Positions 59,116 to 64,000 of a stretch of 64,000 nucleotides of DNA are shown here, piece after piece. Source of the DNA: Strigamia acuminata. Taxonomy: Eukaryota > Arthropoda > Chilopoda > Geophilomorpha > Linotaeniidae. How positions within the stretch are numbered: the stretch's first letter is position 1; each line of letters begins with the position of its first letter. The stretch spans positions 39,662,581 through 39,726,580 of the forward strand of contig OX442314.1 in assembly GCA_949358305.1 (NCBI GenBank), written 5' to 3'. Under the pieces are notes generated by a model. The model saw nothing but the letters and a program-made list of their open reading frames with translations, made no database searches and was not told the DNA's origin. The position numbers and the translations under genes are program-made.

Positions 59116-59283
59116 ACCAGCTTTTCCGAGCCTTTTCTGCGTTTCGTGTACACACGAATCGACCGAGCGAGACGGACGCGACGGATCTTATTAAATTTAT
59201 TTATTTTTTTTCAATTGTTCGTCATTCGAATCGGTCGTGAGACATTTTAATTTCAAATGCGGGATTAAATAGTCGCGTTTTAT

Positions 59284-59370
59284 CACCGGCCCGGGTGGCG
59301 AGCGGACGGGGTTACCAACCGCACGGTGCCGTAAGCCGAGAGCGCGACGAGAGTCGCCGTGTTTCCAAAT
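59284..59370 (+). mobile_element. Degenerate tRNA-like SINE head
   Basis: CCGGCCCGGGTGGCGAGCGG and TACCAACCGCACGGTGCCG resemble the SINE A-box half, but the B box is absent (GAGAGCGCGACGAGAGTCGC instead) and there is no hairpin tail. A decayed or truncated copy. Confidence 0.45.
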
Positions 59371-59654
59371 TACGTCGCCGAGCGTCGCTCTACGCACAGA
59401 CGGTCACCGCACGCGACTTGCACCACACTCGAGGACACTCGGACAACCCAAAAGTGAGTAATTAGTCGCTTCATTGTCACAGTTGTCAATTAATCGATCG
59501 AACAATCGGTCAATTATCTCCCCAACTACGTGCTTGTCGACGCATGTGCGCGAGCACGGACGCCGGAATTGGTTTCGGTCCGGTATCCATCGCCGCTCGC
59601 CCGCTCACTCGCTCACTCGCGTGTTTGGCAGATTTGCAACCCCGACCCTCTCTT

Positions 59655-59722
<68 letters not shown>

Positions 59723-59751
59723 CATTAAATTCTACTTCTACGTTCCAGGCA
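59371..59751. other. Spacer with (TTA)n before the repeat-exon gene
   Basis: Mostly unique to 59650, then about 25 TTA units (59650-59728) followed by a TTCCAG acceptor 3 nt before the ATG at 59752. A 5' noncoding exon probably lies in this region. Confidence 0.55.
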
Positions 59752-60517
59752 ATGAGCGGAAACAACGGCGGTGGTATCGACAGCGATGGTGGCGGCAGCG
59801 GCAGCGGCAGTGGTAGCGGCAGCGGCAGCGGCAGCGGGAGCGGCAGCGGCAGCGGTAGCGGTAGCGGCAGCGGCAGCGGCGGCAGCGGCAGCGGCAGCGG
59901 CAGCGGCAGCAGCAGCAGCAGCAGCAACAGCAACAACAACAACAACAACGACAACAACGAACACGGCATCGGTGGCGATTCGAGGTGAGAGATTCGACCG
60001 ACCGGTTTTGTCCCGTTTGTCTGTTCGGTTCTTTATTTTTTCATTTATTTATTTATTTTATTTTTTTTTTTTTCATGTTTTTGTTTATTTGATCGGTCGA
60101 TCGATTGGTTCGATTCGATTTGTTTGATTGATTGATTGATTGATTGATTTATTTATTTATTTGTTTGTTCATTTATAGTCGAGCCCACGATAGCGCCTCT
60201 GTACCGGCACGCTCCGCGACTGCCGATGCGGCGAGGCCGAGGTAAATTGCTTCGATTCGACGTTTTGTCCAATTTGGTTGATTGATCGGTCGACCGACTT
60301 ATTTGTTTATTTATTTATTTGTTTATTTATTTATTTGTATATATATATATATATATTTTTTTTTTTTCAAGACCACTCCGCGGATGGGGGCGCATCACAC
60401 TGATGGCCCACCGGCTGGGGTTCCCGGCGCCCGGGCCGAACGGGTCGAGACACCCGACACCGAAGTAAGTCAATTCGATTCGACGTTTTGTCAGATTTGA
60501 TCGACCGATCTATCTAT

Positions 60518-60564
<47 letters not shown>

Positions 60565-60943
60565 TAGCGGGCTCCACGGGCACGCCGCGTTGGTCGCGCG
60601 ACTTAGGGCCACTGGGTTGATGAGGCCAAGACTCTCTGCGCCGAGGTAAATCGATTCGACTCGACGTTTTGTCCGATTTGATCGATCGATTTGCTTATTT
60701 ATTTATTTAATTTGTTGATTTATTCGTCTATTCGTCCATTTATTTATTTATAGTCGACCCCGTGGACGCGCCGCGCTGATCGCGCGACTCACCGCCGCCG
60801 AGCCGACTGGACCGAGGCTCCCGACGCCGAGGTAGGTAATTCGGCCAAACGTTTCGATTCGCCGGCCCGTCTATCTATCTGTTTATTTAATTTGTGTAAT
60901 TAATTTGATATTTTTTCTCAGGGACCCGCAGCCAGACCCGTAG
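59752..60943 (+). CDS. Gly/Ser-repeat protein with repeated phase-2 exons
   Basis: Six exons (59752-59984, 60179-60241, 60372-60464, 60568-60645, 60754-60831, 60922-60943) give 188 residues ending in TAG. All five introns are phase 2 and the frame closes at each. Exon 1 is MSGNNGGG, a (GS)n run, then Asn/Asp. Exons 4 and 5 are both 78 nt and encode related units (GLHGHAALVARLRATG... and RPRGRAALIARLTAAE..., both ending PRL.(A/T)P); exon 3 looks like a diverged, longer member. Symmetric phase-2 exons can be duplicated without a frameshift. The other frames through exon 1 are Ala- or Leu-runs from the repeat. Linked by start and phase to the 55552 gene. Function unknown. Confidence 0.62.
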
Positions 60944-61562
60944 TCGGGGCCGAACCGGACAATTCTCCCGTTCGTGTTATTTATTTGTTTTTATTTATTT
61001 ATTTCTTTTTTAATTTCTTCGTTTCTTTCTTTTGTACATTGTTTTCCGTTCCCCAATTGTAAGCAATAAAAATAATTATCTTTTATCGAACAGTTTGAAG
61101 TTTTTTTTTTTTTTTTTTTACAACCTTGGTTTAAATTTGAATTGGGGGGTGGGAGGTGGGCGCTAGCGGCCAAAACTTCATCGCGGGGGGGGGGGACTGG
61201 ATGAAAGGGTTCGCGGCGGAGTGAGTCGCTCAAAGTCATAAAATCGGTGTCGATTTTTACGAGATGTTGGGGGCGGTTGGAAGCCAACCAATGGACGCGC
61301 CGACGCCGCCCCGCTGTTAAATCCCACACGCAGTCGCTCGTGCACGCGCGACACGTGGATAGACGATTGGTCAGGGAGTAATTCGATCCTTTCCTTTCCC
61401 TCTACCGACGCCCATCGGAATGTCACCGACAGACCCGGCACGGTGGAGACTTTAATAAAAACAAACGAAACGAAGAGAAGCAAAATGAAATGAAACCGGG
61501 CAAAGCGTTGCAAAGTAAAACGAGGTTGTTTAATCATAAACACGAGCACTATAATAATGATG

Positions 61563-61607
<45 letters not shown>

Positions 61608-61716
61608 GCAATAATAGTAATAATTAATAATTAGCAACGACGACAAGAATAAGAATAGTGATTAGAATGAAAATAAATATATACATTTATAAAATTATAA
61701 GAGAAGAATTCCTCCC
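60944..61716. other. Spacer between convergent genes
   Basis: AATAAA at 61066 may be the polyadenylation signal of the plus-strand gene. T-run at 61100-61120, G-run at 61184-61195, and (AAT)n at 61565-61605. A minus-strand open stretch near 61130-61400 is not splice-supported. No gene called. Confidence 0.55.
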
Positions 61717-63926
61717 TTAATGGCGCCCTCCATCTCCCTTCTCCTTCTTCTTCTTCTTCTTCTCCTTCTTCTCCTTCTTCCCCCTGTCGCTCGATTTTCC
61801 GACCCCCTTCCCCTTCCACACCTTCCCCCCCTCCACTCGCTTCGGTCCCGCCTCGAAGTCGCCGTCGTCGTCGCGCCCTTCTTCACCGTCTTTTCCGCAC
61901 CTCTCTCCACCACCGTCTTCGTGCTCTTCCGCGGGCACGGGCACCTGCAGACCCGGCGCCGAAGATGGCCCCGCGGGCACTGGCGGGACCCCCTCCGCCA
62001 TAAACGTCAACACGAGCGGCCGGTGTTCCGGCTGAAAGGAAAAAAGGAAAACGAATAATTAGAACGCGCCGACAACGACACGCGCAGCGGATATACCCAC
62101 CGGTGATATGTCCCACTTGTGCAACATCTCGTCCATCGTCGCAACAACGACGTTGTCCGTCTGTGGAACGAAGAAAAAGGAAAAACAAAACAAAACAAAA
62201 CAAATTAATAAATTAATTGATTAAAATTAAATTTTACGTAAAAGAGTCGTTTACCTCTCCGATCAAAGACCGAAGTTCGTCGACGACCCATCGCGTGAGC
62301 CGAACACTCCCATCCGAACACACCTTCCCCGACAACGACCCGTCCCAATCGTTGCGGCGGCGTTTCTTTCGCGGCGGCGAATGGGGAGCACCGCGAGCAT
62401 GCTGGGTGCCGTCGTCGTCGTCTTCTTCGTCGTCGTCTTCGTCCTCGTCCTCGTCCTCGGTTCGCCTCCCCTCCTCGTCTTCTCTCTCCTCTTCCTCGCG
62501 TATCCACGCCGGGGGGGTGGTCCCGAACCGATGGACATCCAGCCAATGGTCGGCCAGCCCATCGGCGGACGGCGTCGCCGAGCAAAGAGGGCAATGTCCA
62601 TCCTCGTCTTCGGCGTGCATCCGTTTCAACGTCTAGAGGAGGACAACAACAACAAGAACAACGTTGACGATAAAATAAAATGAAATAAATAAATAAATAA
62701 ATAAATAAAGAGAAAGGAAAAAGAGGAAGAGGATGAAGAAGAAAGCGAACTAGTCGTTCAACTACGGTAGTTCGATATTCACCGAAATCAAAAGACGGGG
62801 CTGGCGCGAATACAGCCGCAGCAACCCTCGGGCGGCCTCGGCCGCGTCGTCCAGGACGGCGTGCCACTTCCGCCAGTGGCGGAAAGCGTCCCGGAAGAAG
62901 CTCCCGTACTTCGTCACTTCTATAGAGAAAATTGGAATTTGAAATAAATAAATAAATAAATAAATAAACAAACAAATAAATGTTTGTTCGTTCGTCTTGT
63001 TTCTTACTGTCCGGGCGGAAAGCGCACATGGCGCAGTAGTGGGCCTTATTGCCCTCCTTCTCTGGCGCCTCTTTCCCCGACGACGAGGCGCCCTTCGTCC
63101 CCCTTCTTCCACCGCCCCCCGTTCGCTCGTTCTCTTCTCTCCCCCTCCGCCGTCGCCGCGTTGACGTGCTCCCCGTCGCCCCCTTCACCATCCGGAGCAT
63201 CCTCGCCTCCATCGCCTCCATCTTCGCTTCCACCGCCGCCCCCACCGCCGCCTTAATCCTCGCTTCCGTCACCGCGTCCGTTGTCGCGGCGGCGGCGGCG
63301 GCGGCGGCGTCGGTGCCACCGGACAGCTCGTTGGCGGCGCCGGTGCCACCGGACGACTTGTCGAGCATCGTCGAGCGAGTTCCTTGTGTCTGGAAGAAGC
63401 AAAACAACTGATTAAACAGACAATCAAAAACAAACGAGCGAACAAACGGTATACGAGTATCGACAAAAATTACCGCTTTCGCCACTTTCGCGGCCTTGGT
63501 CGCGCGACCATCGGACAACTTCCGCTTTAGATTCCGAGGCCGCAGGGTGATGTGCAGCGGTGGCAACCGTTTCGGGGGCGGCGGCGGCGGCGTCGGCGTC
63601 GGCGATGACGACTGCGGCGACGAGACCGAAGCTCGCCCGGAAGACGGCAAAGGCGACTTCGGCGACGTCTGTGGCGTCGACGGCGCCGGAACTCGTTCCG
63701 GATGCGCCGGTGATGTGGCGTCTCCGGCGACGGTCTGCGGGTCCGGGGCGGGTTTGCGCGCCCGCTGGATGTCGTTCTCCGACAACCGCTCCACGGGTAC
63801 GGTGACTCGCCGTAGCAGCACCTCCGACGAAAGCGGCGCCGTCGCCTCAAACGTCTCCGGCGACGATTGCGGCGAAGACGAAGACGTCGACGCGATTAAG
63901 ATCGGCGATGGGAATCTCCCGGGCGT
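61717..63926 (-). CDS. Junction-spanning two-zinc-finger protein, 3' part (exons 9-14)
   Basis: Exons 63926-63474, 63389-63008, 62919-62783, 62632-62255, 62160-62101 and 62031-61717 (TAA). Joints are phase 0 except 63008/62919 (phase 1), and all have GT...AG. Product order: Pro/Ser-rich segment with a basic patch (LRPRNLKRKL), an Ala-rich coiled coil (EAKMEAMEARMLRMV) and Arg-run; finger 1 HYCAMC...HWRKWH with the intron inside; RGLLRLYSRQP; finger 2 CPLC...HWLDVH; an acidic run and basic KKRRR; a conserved short exon (VVVATMDEMLHKW); RPLVLTF; a Lys/Glu tail. The finger exons share positions and phases with the 4.4 and 6.8 kb genes. The 5' part is the 1-2916 entry. It is the most complete member of the family here besides the 32 kb gene. 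The binding target is unknown. Confidence 0.75.
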
Positions 63927-63947
63927 CTACCGAGAAAAGGAGAAAAA

Positions 63948-63999
<52 letters not shown>

Positions 64000-64000
64000 A
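63659..64000. repeat. Terminal redundancy, right copy
   Basis: Same as 1-342. It lies in exon 9 and the following intron of the junction-spanning gene. Confidence 0.9.

Noticed and set aside
63496-63951. Plus-strand open frame of about 150 residues across the terminal repeat
   Set aside because: It is the antisense of exon 9 of the junction-spanning gene, where splice sites and frame continuity favour the minus strand.

Overview
The window is eukaryotic DNA. Its genes are split by short AT-rich GT-AG introns (mostly 65-110 nt), and the reading frame is kept across almost every predicted splice. It also holds a TK1-type thymidine kinase, ribosomal protein S23 pseudogenes, a piggyBac transposase, two Ty1/copia retrotransposons and tRNA-derived SINEs. 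Exons are GC-rich and introns and spacers are AT-rich microsatellite. I see no capsid, DNA polymerase, packaging or replication gene. The clade is not resolved. One copia element has a half-tRNA-iMet primer site like insect copia, which fits an invertebrate or other aquatic eukaryote only weakly.

Bases 1-342 are repeated exactly at 63659-64000. One 14-exon minus-strand gene starts at 2916, runs off the left edge and continues in frame from 63926 to 61717. The window therefore reads as a circle (or circularised assembly, or long tandem repeat) of 63,658 bp, and that gene crosses the joint.

Layout. 0-7.5 kb: the 5' part of the junction-spanning zinc-finger gene, two small paralogs of it, and RPS23 pseudogene fragments between them. 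7.6-25.5 kb: GC-rich satellite arrays built on GTTAAC palindromes and 95-bp AT-rich cores (21 copies). The arrays are forward on the left and inverted on the right, and they bracket a degenerate copy of a gene block (11.5-15.1 kb). 25.8-26.6 kb: an acidic protein gene. 27.4-30.8 kb: six tandem units of about 600 bp with a UUCG hairpin. 32-35.7 kb: a large zinc-finger/PHD-finger gene. 36-37.5 kb: three SINEs. 37.9-51.8 kb: a piggyBac transposase gene whose coding exons are broken only by two complete copia elements. 52-57.3 kb: coiled-coil genes and SINEs, the fuller version of the 11.5-15.1 kb block. 57.9-58.5 kb: thymidine kinase. 59.7-60.9 kb: a gene of repeated phase-2 exons. 61.7-63.9 kb: the 3' part of the junction-spanning gene.

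The main themes are a multi-copy two-zinc-finger family (four members) with shared intron positions, one block of genes present twice (one copy eroded), and several recent mobile-element insertions. Only the kinase, RPS23, piggyBac and the retroelements have recognisable functions. The other proteins are described from what can be seen.
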